Of a stretch of 64,000 nucleotides of DNA, positions 56,345 to 64,000 are shown one piece after another. Location: assembly GCF_000243235.1 (NCBI RefSeq), contig NZ_JH594605.1, positions 190,660 through 254,659 of the forward strand. The letters run 5' to 3'. Both the position numbers and the translations under genes were made by a program. The notes under the pieces were generated by a model, which saw nothing but the letters and a program-made list of their open reading frames with translations, had not been told where the DNA came from and did no database searches. The DNA comes from Gillisia limnaea DSM 15749 (GTDB lineage: Bacteria; Bacteroidota; Bacteroidia; Flavobacteriales; Flavobacteriaceae). Within the stretch, counting starts at the first letter, position 1, and each line of letters opens with the position of its first letter.

Positions 56345-57078
56345 CGGTTTTGGTTAAACTGATTTTTTTTCCAGTACCACATCATAATAAATCCAAATAA
56401 CGCCCCTCCTACATGGGCAAAGTGCGCTATCCCACCTCCAAATAACGAATATCCTGTGACTCCTGAAAATAAATCTATGCCTATTAATACAGGAATAAAT
56501 ATTTTTGCTTTAATTGGAATTGGAACAAAAAGCAAAAAGAGTTCGACATTGGGAAATAACATTCCAAAAGCTACAAGAATACCGTAAATAGCACCGGAGG
56601 CACCTACTGCAGGAGTATTATAAGCGGTAAACATACTTTCCAGGGTTTCCCGTGGCACCGAATCTAAAATAGCCGTGGAATACTGCCCGGTTTCCAATAA
56701 TTGCTGGATGGCCGCGGGATTCATTCCTGCCTCTACTAAGGTGCTGTACGCACTTTCTACGTGGAAATAATTCACCAGGGAATGGATTATAGCAGCTCCA
56801 ATTCCGCATGAGAAATAAAAGAACAGAAATTTCTTCTGCCCCAGCATTTGTTCTATTGGACTACCAAAGGCCCATAATGCATACATATTAAACAGAATGT
56901 GCATAAAACTCCCGTGCATGAACATATGGGTAATTACCTGCCAAATTCCAAAATTATCATTTTGAAAAAACCATAAGGAGAATATTTTGTAGGTAAAATC
57001 CCCAATAAACATAGTCCCTGCAAAAAACATTGCATTTATAATTATAAGTACTTTTACAGTATCTGTAATTTTTCCCAT
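56335..57078 (-). CDS. rhomboid-family intramembrane protease
   Basis: 247 residues. Catalytic Ser161 in AVGASGAIYGIL and His222 in AHFAHVGGALFGF; HMFMHGSFMHILFNMYALW is the rhomboid L1 region. The two tandem rhomboids plus mutL (ends next to 57079) form a compact minus-strand block in Bacteroidota. Confidence 0.93.
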   Translation of the reverse strand: MGKITDTVKVLIIINAMFFAGTMFIGDFTYKIFSLWFFQNDNFGIWQVITHMFMHGSFMHILFNMYALWAFGSPIEQMLGQKKFLFFYFSCGIGAAIIHSLVNYFHVESAYSTLVEAGMNPAAIQQLLETGQYSTAILDSVPRETLESMFTAYNTPAVGASGAIYGILVAFGMLFPNVELFLLFVPIPIKAKIFIPVLIGIDLFSGVTGYSLFGGGIAHFAHVGGALFGFIMMWYWKKNQFNQNRWD

Positions 57079-58923
57079 TTACATGAATTTTTTTTCCAGT
57101 TCTTCAACCGGCAAGGTAATAAAAACAGGTTTGTTAAAAGGGGTAATCGATGCCTCTTTACAGGCAAATAAACCGTTGACTATATGCTGCTGTTCTGTTG
57201 AATTCAATAAATTTCCAGATTTCACTGCCATACTCTTTGCCAGGGATTTAGCAAGAAGATCTGTTTGTGAAAAGTTGTTCTCGGGAACCTCATTTTCAAA
57301 GTCAGATAAAAGTTGTTCCAGCAACATTTCCACCTCACTTTCGAGAATAAGCGTGGGAATCCCTGTAATTTCTACCGAATCTGATTTTATTTCAGAAAAA
57401 ATGAATCCCGTTTGCTCCAGAGAATCCTTTATCCCTTTGAGTAATTCTATTTCTTGTTGGTTAAACTGAAGGATCAATGGAAACAACAATTGTTGACTTA
57501 CCGCTGCAGAAACCGTGATACTTTTTAAAAGCTCTTCATACAAGATCCTTGTGTGAGCCCGGTGTTGGTCTATCACTAACATTCCATTTTTAAGCGTGGT
57601 AATGATGAATTTTTTATTGAGCTGAAATGTGGTGTTCTGCGCTTCCTCGGTTTTATAAGCTCCAAAAAGATTCCCGGTAACCTCTTCACTTTCAAACTCT
57701 ATTTGCCTCACATCGGGATCAATTCCTGAAGACTCACTTTTTAATCCTGTGTAGAGACTTTCCCAGCCAACAGATTCCTTTTTATAATCGTTTCTAAAAC
57801 TACCCCGGTGCTCATTCTTAAAAGGATTAAAATTCCTGTCTACCTCCACCTGTGGAGCCGAGGCATGCCTTTTTTCATAATCATACGGCGTATCCAGCGT
57901 TGGGTCTCTTTCAAAATCCAAAACAGGCGCTACATTAAACTGCCCGAGACTGTGTTTAATCGCACTTCTTAAAATGGCATATAAAGCGTGTTCATCATCA
58001 AATTTTATTTCGGTTTTTGTAGGATGAATGTTTATATCAATACTTTTGGGATCAACTTTTAGATATAAGAAATAACTTGGATAGCTTTTATCTTTCAGCA
58101 AACCTTCAAAAGCTGCGGTAACAGCATGATTTAAATAAGGACTTTTAATGAACCTGTCGTTTACAAAAAAGAACTGTTCGCCACGGGTGCGTTTGGCATA
58201 TTCAGGTTTTCCAACAAATCCTGAAATTTTCACAATTTCGGTATTTTCATTAACGGGCACCAGTTTCTCGTTAGTCTTTCCTCCAAGAATGTTGGTAATC
58301 CTTTGCCTGTAATTGGTATCTGGGAGTTGAAACAACTCGCTTGAATTATGCACCAAAGAAAATGCTATATGTGGATGTGCCAGGGAAACCCGTTGAAATT
58401 CATCTATAATATGCCGGGTTTCCACCGTATCCGATTTCAGGAAATTTCGTCTTGCAGGAATATTATAAAAAAGGTTTTTAACACTTATAGATGTCCCGGA
58501 TGAAGCTACGCAGGCATCCTGAGAAATAATTTCACTTCCTTCTATCCTGATACAGGTTCCTACTTCATCTTCTTCCCTGCGGGTTTTGAGTTCTACATGA
58601 GCAATCGCCGCGATGGAAGCTAATGCCTCTCCCCTAAAGCCCTTTGTTTGAAGGCTAAAAAGATCTTCAGCCGATTTTATTTTGGAAGTCGCATGACGTT
58701 CAAAGCTTAGCCTGGCATCCGTAAGACTCATGCCAACTCCGTTATCAACAATCCTAATAAGTATTTTGCCCGCTTCTTTTATATAAACCTGTATATTACT
58801 GGCCTGAGCATCGATGGAGTTTTCGAGTAATTCCTTTATAACGGACGCCGGACGCTGCACTACTTCTCCGGCGGCGATTTGGTTGGCTACATGGTCCGGC
58901 AGCAAATGGATAACATCTTTCAT
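57079..58923 (-). CDS. mutL: DNA mismatch repair protein MutL
   Basis: 614 residues. GHKL ATPase: LLENSIDAQASNIQV, VDNGVGM, TKGFRGEALASI. C-terminal dimerisation domain has DQHRAHTRILYEE where the endonuclease motif DQHAxxExxxxE would be; the Glu and Ala are replaced, so endonuclease activity is doubtful. It couples MutS recognition to strand incision. Confidence 0.95.
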   Translation of the reverse strand: MKDVIHLLPDHVANQIAAGEVVQRPASVIKELLENSIDAQASNIQVYIKEAGKILIRIVDNGVGMSLTDARLSFERHATSKIKSAEDLFSLQTKGFRGEALASIAAIAHVELKTRREEDEVGTCIRIEGSEIISQDACVASSGTSISVKNLFYNIPARRNFLKSDTVETRHIIDEFQRVSLAHPHIAFSLVHNSSELFQLPDTNYRQRITNILGGKTNEKLVPVNENTEIVKISGFVGKPEYAKRTRGEQFFFVNDRFIKSPYLNHAVTAAFEGLLKDKSYPSYFLYLKVDPKSIDINIHPTKTEIKFDDEHALYAILRSAIKHSLGQFNVAPVLDFERDPTLDTPYDYEKRHASAPQVEVDRNFNPFKNEHRGSFRNDYKKESVGWESLYTGLKSESSGIDPDVRQIEFESEEVTGNLFGAYKTEEAQNTTFQLNKKFIITTLKNGMLVIDQHRAHTRILYEELLKSITVSAAVSQQLLFPLILQFNQQEIELLKGIKDSLEQTGFIFSEIKSDSVEITGIPTLILESEVEMLLEQLLSDFENEVPENNFSQTDLLAKSLAKSMAVKSGNLLNSTEQQHIVNGLFACKEASITPFNKPVFITLPVEELEKKFM

Positions 58924-58930
58924 GTGTAAT

Positions 58931-59218
58931 TTAATTCGAAAAGATGGATAAATCGAAGTCGATGATCCATAGGAAAATAAGGATCAAAAGGATGATAATA
59001 TAGATTACTCTTTTATTGATCTCCCGGTTTCCTCTGGTCCTGCTCGAGGTGCGGGCATCGGCCCATTGGGAGCCAAAATCTATGGAGTTGGTAGTGTTTT
59101 TGTATTTATTGAATTTTGATTCAAAGGAGTAAATATTGCCCTCTTCTTTCCCTTTATAATAACGAGGAGTGTAATTATAGCGGGAATTCTTTCGGAGTTT
59201 GCCTAAATTGAGTTTCAA
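58931..59218 (-). CDS. small C-terminally anchored membrane protein
   Basis: 95 residues, basic soluble N-terminus (NLGKLRKNSRYNYTPRYYKG), then one helix (RVIYIIILLILIFLWIIDF). Placed between mutL and ribH; it looks like the gene often called riboflavin synthase beta by position, but it has no such domain. Function unknown. Confidence 0.75.
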   Translation of the reverse strand: MKLNLGKLRKNSRYNYTPRYYKGKEEGNIYSFESKFNKYKNTTNSIDFGSQWADARTSSRTRGNREINKRVIYIIILLILIFLWIIDFDLSIFSN

Positions 59219-59322
59219 AATTTTCGGATTTATTTATGTTCAAATTTACTTAAAAAGCTACAGAAAATAAAGCTTGTTTAGGTAATTTTAAGGGAACAAG
59301 AATAATGCCGAATAAAGTAAAT

Positions 59323-59820
59323 TTAGAATCGGGCGTCTTTCCTGAGTTGTGCCATTTTAATAGCAGCCACACCGGCTTCAGATCCTTTATTACCATGTTT
59401 TCCCCCGGAGCGGTCAATGGCCTGTTGCATATTTTTATCGGTTAGCACACAAAAGATCACAGGAATATCGTGGTGCACATTAAGATCTTTAATTCCCTGG
59501 GATACTCCCTGGCAAACAAAATCAAAATGCTTTGTCTCCCCTTCAATCACGCTTCCAATAGCGATAATAGCATCCAGCATATCATAGCTTTCCTGCATTT
59601 TTTTACAGGCATAAATAAGTTCAAAACTTCCAGGAACATTCCAGCGTACGATATTTTCGTTGATGACGCCGTTTTCTTTCAGTGCATTAAAAGCACCCTG
59701 GAATAAACCTTCCGTTATCTCCTCGTTCCACTCTGCTACCACAATTCCAAAACGAAATTCTTTTGCATCCGGAACCCGGCTTTTATCGTATTCTGAAAGA
59801 TTTTTACCTTCGGTGGCCAT
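59323..59820 (-). CDS. ribH: 6,7-dimethyl-8-ribityllumazine synthase
   Basis: 165 residues. FRFGIVVAEWNEEITEGLFQ, VPGSFELIYACKKM, IAIGSVIEGETKHFDFVCQG, VLTDKNMQQAIDRSGGKHGNK (in parts): all RibH signatures. Makes lumazine for riboflavin in an icosahedral or pentameric complex. 9 bases after the TPR gene. Confidence 0.96.
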   Translation of the reverse strand: MATEGKNLSEYDKSRVPDAKEFRFGIVVAEWNEEITEGLFQGAFNALKENGVINENIVRWNVPGSFELIYACKKMQESYDMLDAIIAIGSVIEGETKHFDFVCQGVSQGIKDLNVHHDIPVIFCVLTDKNMQQAIDRSGGKHGNKGSEAGVAAIKMAQLRKDARF

Positions 59821-59829
59821 AGGATTTTT

Positions 59830-60600
59830 TTATTTCATTGCCTGAGCTCTTCCCAGGTAAACAGGTACCTGATTTGCTTCAGGAGCACCAGAGAATTCAT
59901 CTTTTATCCTGTTTAAATACTTAACAGCTTGTTCTCCTTTTCCTAATTCTATTGCCGTAAGAGCAGCCTTCAGCAAAAACCTTGGTGTTGTAAACTCATT
60001 GGAACGCATAGAAGCAGCCTCATCATAATAACTTAAGGCTTCTTCCGGTTGATTCAATTGCATAAAGGCATCACCAATTCCACCTTTAGCCAAAGGCGCG
60101 AGGATCTCATCATCACTATTAAAATCTTCCAGAAATTCGATAGCTTCCTGGTATCTGTTAGAATTTAAATACGCAAATCCTGCATAGTAATTGGCAAGAT
60201 TAGCGGCATTTGTACTGCTATATTCTTCGATGATGTCAAGAAAACCATATTTTCCTTCGCCACCGTTTAATGCCATATTATATAAAGAGTCACTCTGCGC
60301 ACCGGATCCGGCTAATGCATTATCAAAATACTGCTGTGCCTGGAACATTTCATTTGCAGCTTCAAGTTCCTTTGGCTCCTGAACAAAACGTTGCCATCCT
60401 AAATATCCCAGGATTACTACAGCGGCCAAACCAACGATAACATAGATGTATTTTTGATTTTTCGCTACAAAGGCTTCTGTTTTATTTGCACCTTCATCCA
60501 GCGTATTAAATACCTCTGCAGTTGTAGATTCATCCTCTACTTTTTTTGCCTGTTCTTCTTTATTAGATGGTTTATGTCCTTTTTTCTTGTAAGTCGCCAT
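59830..60600 (-). CDS. TPR-containing membrane protein (YfgM-like)
   Basis: 256 residues: basic, Lys-rich cytoplasmic start (ATYKKKGHKPSNKEEQAKK), one helix (YIYVIVGLAAVVILGYLGW, about 50-68) and periplasmic TPR repeats (NYYAGFAYLNSNRYQEAIEF, GDAFMQLNQPEEALSYYDEA). Similar layout to YfgM, a periplasmic chaperone partner. Precedes ribH. Confidence 0.82.
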   Translation of the reverse strand: MATYKKKGHKPSNKEEQAKKVEDESTTAEVFNTLDEGANKTEAFVAKNQKYIYVIVGLAAVVILGYLGWQRFVQEPKELEAANEMFQAQQYFDNALAGSGAQSDSLYNMALNGGEGKYGFLDIIEEYSSTNAANLANYYAGFAYLNSNRYQEAIEFLEDFNSDDEILAPLAKGGIGDAFMQLNQPEEALSYYDEAASMRSNEFTTPRFLLKAALTAIELGKGEQAVKYLNRIKDEFSGAPEANQVPVYLGRAQAMK

Positions 60601-60745
60601 AGAATTGGTTTAATGTGTGGCAAAAATAAAATTTTTATTCAGATATAAAAGGGAAAAATTTTGTTATTTTTTAATAATTTTAACGCTATTCCTTTACCTT
60701 TACAACTCAAGCTATTTTATTCATTAAGCTGAATTACAGCATTTT

Positions 60746-61825
60746 ATGTTTTTAAAAACCCTTTCACTAGTCAATTATAAGAATTTTACTACCGCCTCCT
60801 TTGATTTTGATTCCAAAATAAACTGTTTAGTAGGTCATAATGGGGTTGGAAAAACCAATGTGCTGGATAGTATTTACCATCTCTCCTTCGGAAAAAGCTA
60901 TTTCAACCCAATTACCAGTCAGAATATTAATCATGACGCCGAATTTTTCGTGATCGACGGTACTTTGGAGAAGAATGACCGGGAAGAGCATATTCTGGTA
61001 AGTGCGAAACGTGGCCAAAAAAAGGTGATCAAACGAAATAATAAAGCCTACGAGAAATTTAGTGAGCACATTGGCTTCATTCCTGCCGTGATCATTTCCC
61101 CGGGAGACCGGGATCTTATTATAGAAGGTAGTGAAACCCGTCGTAAATTTATGGATGGGGTGATTTCCCAAAGCGACCAGGAGTACCTGAATGCATTGAT
61201 ACAGTATGGAAAAGTGGTTGCACAAAGAAATGCACTTTTGAAATTTTTTGCTGCAAATTCCAAATTTGACAGGGATACCCTTGATATCTATAACGCCCAA
61301 ATGAACGATCTGGGAAATTTACTTTTTGAAAAAAGAAAGGTGTTTTTGGAGGAATTCATTCCCATCTTTGACAAACGCTATGCTGAAATCACCAACCAAA
61401 AAGAAAGGGTTGCCATAGAATACAAGAGCCAGTTATTTGAAAAACCTATTTCCGAATTGCTGGATCAAAACCTGCAGAAGGATATGATGCTTCAATACAC
61501 TAGTGTGGGACTTCATAAAGATGATCTCAGTTTTGAGATAGAAGGACATCCCATTAAAAAATTTGGGTCTCAGGGTCAGCAAAAATCTTTTCTCATCGCT
61601 TTAAAACTCGCTCAATTCGATTTCATAAAAAAATTGAGCAAATCCAGTCCGTTATTGCTTCTGGATGATATTTTTGATAAATTGGATGAACAACGTGTAG
61701 CGCACATTGTTACCCTGGTTGCTGAAAATGAGTTAGGACAAATATTTATTAGTGATACCCATCCAGACAGGACAGAAAAAGTGGTTAAAGAAAGTAATCA
61801 GTCCTATAAAATGTTTAGATTGTGA
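60746..61825 (+). CDS. recF: DNA replication and repair protein RecF
   Basis: 359 residues. Walker [13 protein letters not shown] (about 34-45), LSLVNYKNF start, [17 protein letters not shown] (signature), [12 protein letters not shown] (Walker B, about 304-315). Loads RecA at gaps with RecO and RecR. TACCTTTA (60695-60702), a near-consensus -7 box, is upstream. Confidence 0.95.
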   Translation: MFLKTLSLVNYKNFTTASFDFDSKINCLVGHNGVGKTNVLDSIYHLSFGKSYFNPITSQNINHDAEFFVIDGTLEKNDREEHILVSAKRGQKKVIKRNNKAYEKFSEHIGFIPAVIISPGDRDLIIEGSETRRKFMDGVISQSDQEYLNALIQYGKVVAQRNALLKFFAANSKFDRDTLDIYNAQMNDLGNLLFEKRKVFLEEFIPIFDKRYAEITNQKERVAIEYKSQLFEKPISELLDQNLQKDMMLQYTSVGLHKDDLSFEIEGHPIKKFGSQGQQKSFLIALKLAQFDFIKKLSKSSPLLLLDDIFDKLDEQRVAHIVTLVAENELGQIFISDTHPDRTEKVVKESNQSYKMFRL

Positions 61826-61881
61826 TCTGTTCCGCAGTATCTATTTCAGCAAATAATAAAAATAACTCCAAACCTGTATAA

Positions 61882-62319
61882 ATGAAAAACCTGGTATTAA
61901 TAATCCTACTTACTACGTTAATTACAAGCTGTAACCAACAAACTCCTGAGGAAAAACTCATCAATTTGAACGGATACTGGGAGATTGAAAAAGTAGAGTT
62001 CTCTAAAGATTCCATCAAACAATTTCGGATGAGTGAAAATGTGGATTATTTTGAAATTAAAGATGGTGTTGGTTTTAGAAAGAAGGTCCGCCCTCAATAT
62101 GACGGCACCTACATCGTTACCGAAGATGCAGAAAAGATTGAAGCAAGGATCGAAAATGACAGTCTGAATTTATATTACGCTACGCCTTTCGATTCCTGGA
62201 AGGAAACAGTTTTAAAAGCGAGCGAAGATAAAATGAGTATTAGGAGCAACCAGGGGTTTATTTATCATTACAAAAGATTTAAATCATTATTAAACGAGCT
62301 AAATGAAGAAGAGATATAA
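61882..62319 (+). CDS. lipocalin-like lipoprotein
   Basis: 145 residues with lipobox (LTTLITSC). Then a small barrel-like domain: LINLNGYWEIEKVEFS, YFEIKDGVGFRKKV, YDGTYIVTEDAEKIEA; this resembles lipocalin-type families (GxW near the start). It overlaps the dciA-like gene by 17 bases. Ligand unknown. Confidence 0.78.
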   Translation: MKNLVLIILLTTLITSCNQQTPEEKLINLNGYWEIEKVEFSKDSIKQFRMSENVDYFEIKDGVGFRKKVRPQYDGTYIVTEDAEKIEARIENDSLNLYYATPFDSWKETVLKASEDKMSIRSNQGFIYHYKRFKSLLNELNEEEI

Positions 62320-62599
62320 CGAAAACATGAAACTTAGTGATGCTTTGCAGGATTTTGTAGCAAGCAACAAGCTTCAAACAGGCCTGGATAAAGTAAATGC
62401 AAGGGATGTATGGAATGCCCAAATGGGGCCGGCAATCGAAAAATATACCACCTCCATAAAACTTGATGGCAGCACGCTTTATGTCCAATTGAGTTCATCT
62501 GTACTAAGGGAAGAATTGAGTTATGGGAAGGAAAAGATCGTCAAACTTCTTAATGAAGAATTAGGCAAGAACCTCATCACCAAATTGGTTTTAAGGTAG
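62303..62599 (+). CDS. DUF721 / DciA-like protein
   Basis: 98 residues. The family pattern LSDALQDFVASNKLQTGLD, VWNAQMGPAIEKYTTS, YVQLSSSVLREELSYGK, ELGKNLITKLVLR is full. DUF721/DciA-related proteins near recF are proposed to help load the replicative helicase. Internal MKLSD is a second possible start. Confidence 0.85.
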   Translation: MKKRYNENMKLSDALQDFVASNKLQTGLDKVNARDVWNAQMGPAIEKYTTSIKLDGSTLYVQLSSSVLREELSYGKEKIVKLLNEELGKNLITKLVLR

Positions 62600-62733
62600 G
62601 GTTCCCGAACCTTTTTAAACAAAGATCCTTAATTTTCTTCCAAACAATTCCTTATCAACCGGAGTAACCTTTTTCATAAAGGGGAAACTTCTTTTGCGAA
62701 TCCATTATCCACAAAGAAGTTTGCCAGTAGGCT

Positions 62734-62757
62734 GAATTAAACCCTCAATGAGGGATT
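62734..62757. repeat. 24-base palindromic repeat, copy 2
   Basis: Identical to 40629-40652. Lies in the 258-base intergenic between the DUF721 gene and pcm, which holds no gene. Confidence 0.6.
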
Positions 62758-62857
62758 TAACTTCACTGTTGGGATTAAAAAAAACTTAAAGCTTTCAAAT
62801 TTATTTTATTTCGGGTCTTAATTAATTAACTTTAAGAAGATGTAACATCAGGGAATC

Positions 62858-63487
62858 ATGAATGTGAGCAGGGAAGAAATGATTGAAAATCAACTAATAA
62901 GGAGGGGGATAAGCGACCCCATGGTTTTACAGGCGATGCGGGAGATAGATCGTGCACTTTTTATACCGGAGGAAATGCAGGAGTTCGCTTATGAAGACAG
63001 GCCTTTGAGCATTGGAAATGGACAAACTATAAGCCAGCCTTTTATAGTTGCTTATATGGCCCAGGAATTAAAACTAAACCGGGAAGATATAATCCTGGAG
63101 ATAGGCACTGGTTGTGGTTACAATGCTGCAATTATGGCTAACATCGTAAACCATGTGTACAGTATTGAAGTGATAGAATGGCTGGAGGAATACGCAAGTG
63201 AAAACCTGAAAAAAGCAGGAATTAAAAATGTAACAACACGTTGTGAAGATGGCTACAAAGGTTGGCCGGAAAAAGCCCCTTTTGATGCTATTACCCTCAC
63301 TGCGGCGCCACCCTACATCCCTCAACCTCTTAAAAAACAACTTGCAATTGGCGGACGTTTGCTTGCCCCGGTAGGTAGGGCAAGGCAACAACTAAAACTT
63401 TTGGAAAAAACCGGAGATGATACTTTTATTGAAAACAGGCTCTTGATGGTAAGTTTTGTCCCCATGACGGGGGAAGCACAGAAATAG
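62858..63487 (+). CDS. pcm: protein-L-isoaspartate O-methyltransferase
   Basis: 209 residues. MIENQLIRRGISDPMVLQAM, FAYEDRPLSIGNGQTISQPF (substrate motif), LEIGTGCGYNAAIMA (SAM motif I), FDAITLTAAPPYIP, RLLAPVGR. Repairs isoaspartyl residues in damaged proteins. ATG start conserved. Confidence 0.95.
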   Translation: MNVSREEMIENQLIRRGISDPMVLQAMREIDRALFIPEEMQEFAYEDRPLSIGNGQTISQPFIVAYMAQELKLNREDIILEIGTGCGYNAAIMANIVNHVYSIEVIEWLEEYASENLKKAGIKNVTTRCEDGYKGWPEKAPFDAITLTAAPPYIPQPLKKQLAIGGRLLAPVGRARQQLKLLEKTGDDTFIENRLLMVSFVPMTGEAQK

Positions 63488-63622
63488 AGGGCGTGATTTG
63501 AAAAATGATTGCCAAACCTTTTCAAGGCCATAGCAGCGAGCAAAGTTGCGAAAGAAATATTATACTGCTTTTTCAGGAAAATCCTGGGAAATGAAATTTA
63601 TAAGAAAGAACAAAACAAAAAA

Positions 63623-63642
63623 ACCACCCAAAAGTGGGTGGT
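63623..63642 (-). terminator. ndk terminator
   Basis: ACCACCCA / TGGGTGGT perfect 8-bp stem with CTTT loop and T-run on the minus strand, 25 bases past the ndk stop. Confidence 0.85.
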
Positions 63643-63666
63643 CATTAATTATTTTCTGAAAAATGG

Positions 63667-64000
63667 TTAAAACATTTCTCTTCCGGCGAAATGAAAAGCA
63701 GATTCTATTGCTGCATTTTCATCGCTATCGCTTCCGTGGATCGCATTTTCAGCGATTGAAGCAGCATATTTCTTTCTGATAGTTCCTTCAGCAGCATCCT
63801 CAGGATTGGTAGCACCAATCAAAGTTCTGAAATCTTCTACAGCGTTGTCCTTTTCTAAAACAGCAGCTACAATAGGTCCCTGTGTCATATAATCTACCAA
63901 TTCCCCGTAAAATGGACGTTCCTTATGCACTTCATAAAAAGTTTGTGCATCGCTTTTTGTCATTTGGGTCATTTTCAGTGCAACGATCCTGAAACCTGAA
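63667..64000 (-). CDS. ndk: nucleoside diphosphate kinase (partial 5' end)
   Basis: C-terminal about 110 residues are in the window; the frame continues to the right edge ([18 protein letters not shown]), so the start lies outside. Signature [10 protein letters not shown] with the catalytic phospho-His, and [37 protein letters not shown] (in parts). Makes NTPs from NDPs using ATP. The 63973 boundary seen at an internal Met is not the start. Confidence 0.95.
   Translation of the reverse strand, partial: SGFRIVALKMTQMTKSDAQTFYEVHKERPFYGELVDYMTQGPIVAAVLEKDNAVEDFRTLIGATNPEDAAEGTIRKKYAASIAENAIHGSDSDENAAIESAFHFAGREMF

Noticed and set aside
58931-59218. Riboflavin synthase beta annotation for the 95-residue gene
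   Set aside because: That name fits the neighbouring ribH; this protein has no lumazine synthase sequence, only a basic stretch and one helix.
1-64000. CRISPR array or prophage
   Set aside because: No regularly spaced identical repeats with unique spacers and no structural phage genes were seen.

Overview
The window looks like a chromosomal segment of a marine or saline Flavobacteriaceae bacterium (Bacteroidota). Evidence: low GC, TAnnTTTG-type promoter boxes, Bacteroidota-style lipoproteins and barrel proteins, a flavobacterial proteorhodopsin with its blh partner, and a typical housekeeping stretch (parAB, dapB, lepB, rhomboids, mutL, ribH, recF, ndk).

Bases 1-13.7 kb are an accessory region. 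It starts with a RES/Xre toxin-antitoxin pair cut by the window edge, then a broken AbiEi-like antitoxin remnant, then a four-gene operon (DoxX, OhrR-type MarR, quinone reductase, NAD(P)H-binding protein) with a 12-bp palindromic operator candidate. From 4.2 to 9 kb, single small genes (methyltransferase, GNAT, lipoprotein, hydrolase) are followed by structured repeats. Three of these repeats are clearly homologous copies of about 130-145 bp with GTCGGTT/AACCGAC arms; the layout recalls gene cassettes. Remnants of an IS21-like end, an MFS transporter, a restriction-modification protein and a sensor kinase show repeated insertion and decay.

Bases 14-24 kb are respiratory and light-energy genes: an orphan heme-copper-oxidase-like membrane protein, blh and proteorhodopsin (divergent), and a nitrite reductase cluster (NirK fused to cytochrome c, a NirV/SUMF1 protein, SCO1). 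Two neighbouring outer-membrane genes are broken: an alginate-export porin by two single-base indels and a YaiO-type barrel by one in-frame amber codon.

Bases 24-35 kb hold the most interesting locus, a tightly packed five-gene operon for a Pel-like exopolysaccharide: PelF glycosyltransferase, PelG transporter, a GH114/PelA-type hydrolase, a polytopic membrane protein, and a 1331-residue lipoprotein. The last appears to join a PelA-like deacetylase, a helical-repeat scaffold and a PelB-like outer-membrane barrel in one chain. A second GH114-type gene is divergent from it. No PelD, PelE or PelC homologue is apparent.

Bases 35.5-64 kb are mostly core: tRNA-Pro with a duplicated 3' end and terminator, a PQQ sugar dehydrogenase/cytochrome c pair, udk, a DivIC/FtsB protein, methylmalonyl-CoA mutase, two ferritin-like proteins, an SDR, an M16 protease, parAB through wbqC, then a minus-strand block (nuclease, two rhomboids, mutL, ribH, TPR), recF with dciA-like DUF721, pcm, and a partial ndk at the right edge. 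No complete transposon, prophage, rRNA or CRISPR array is present.
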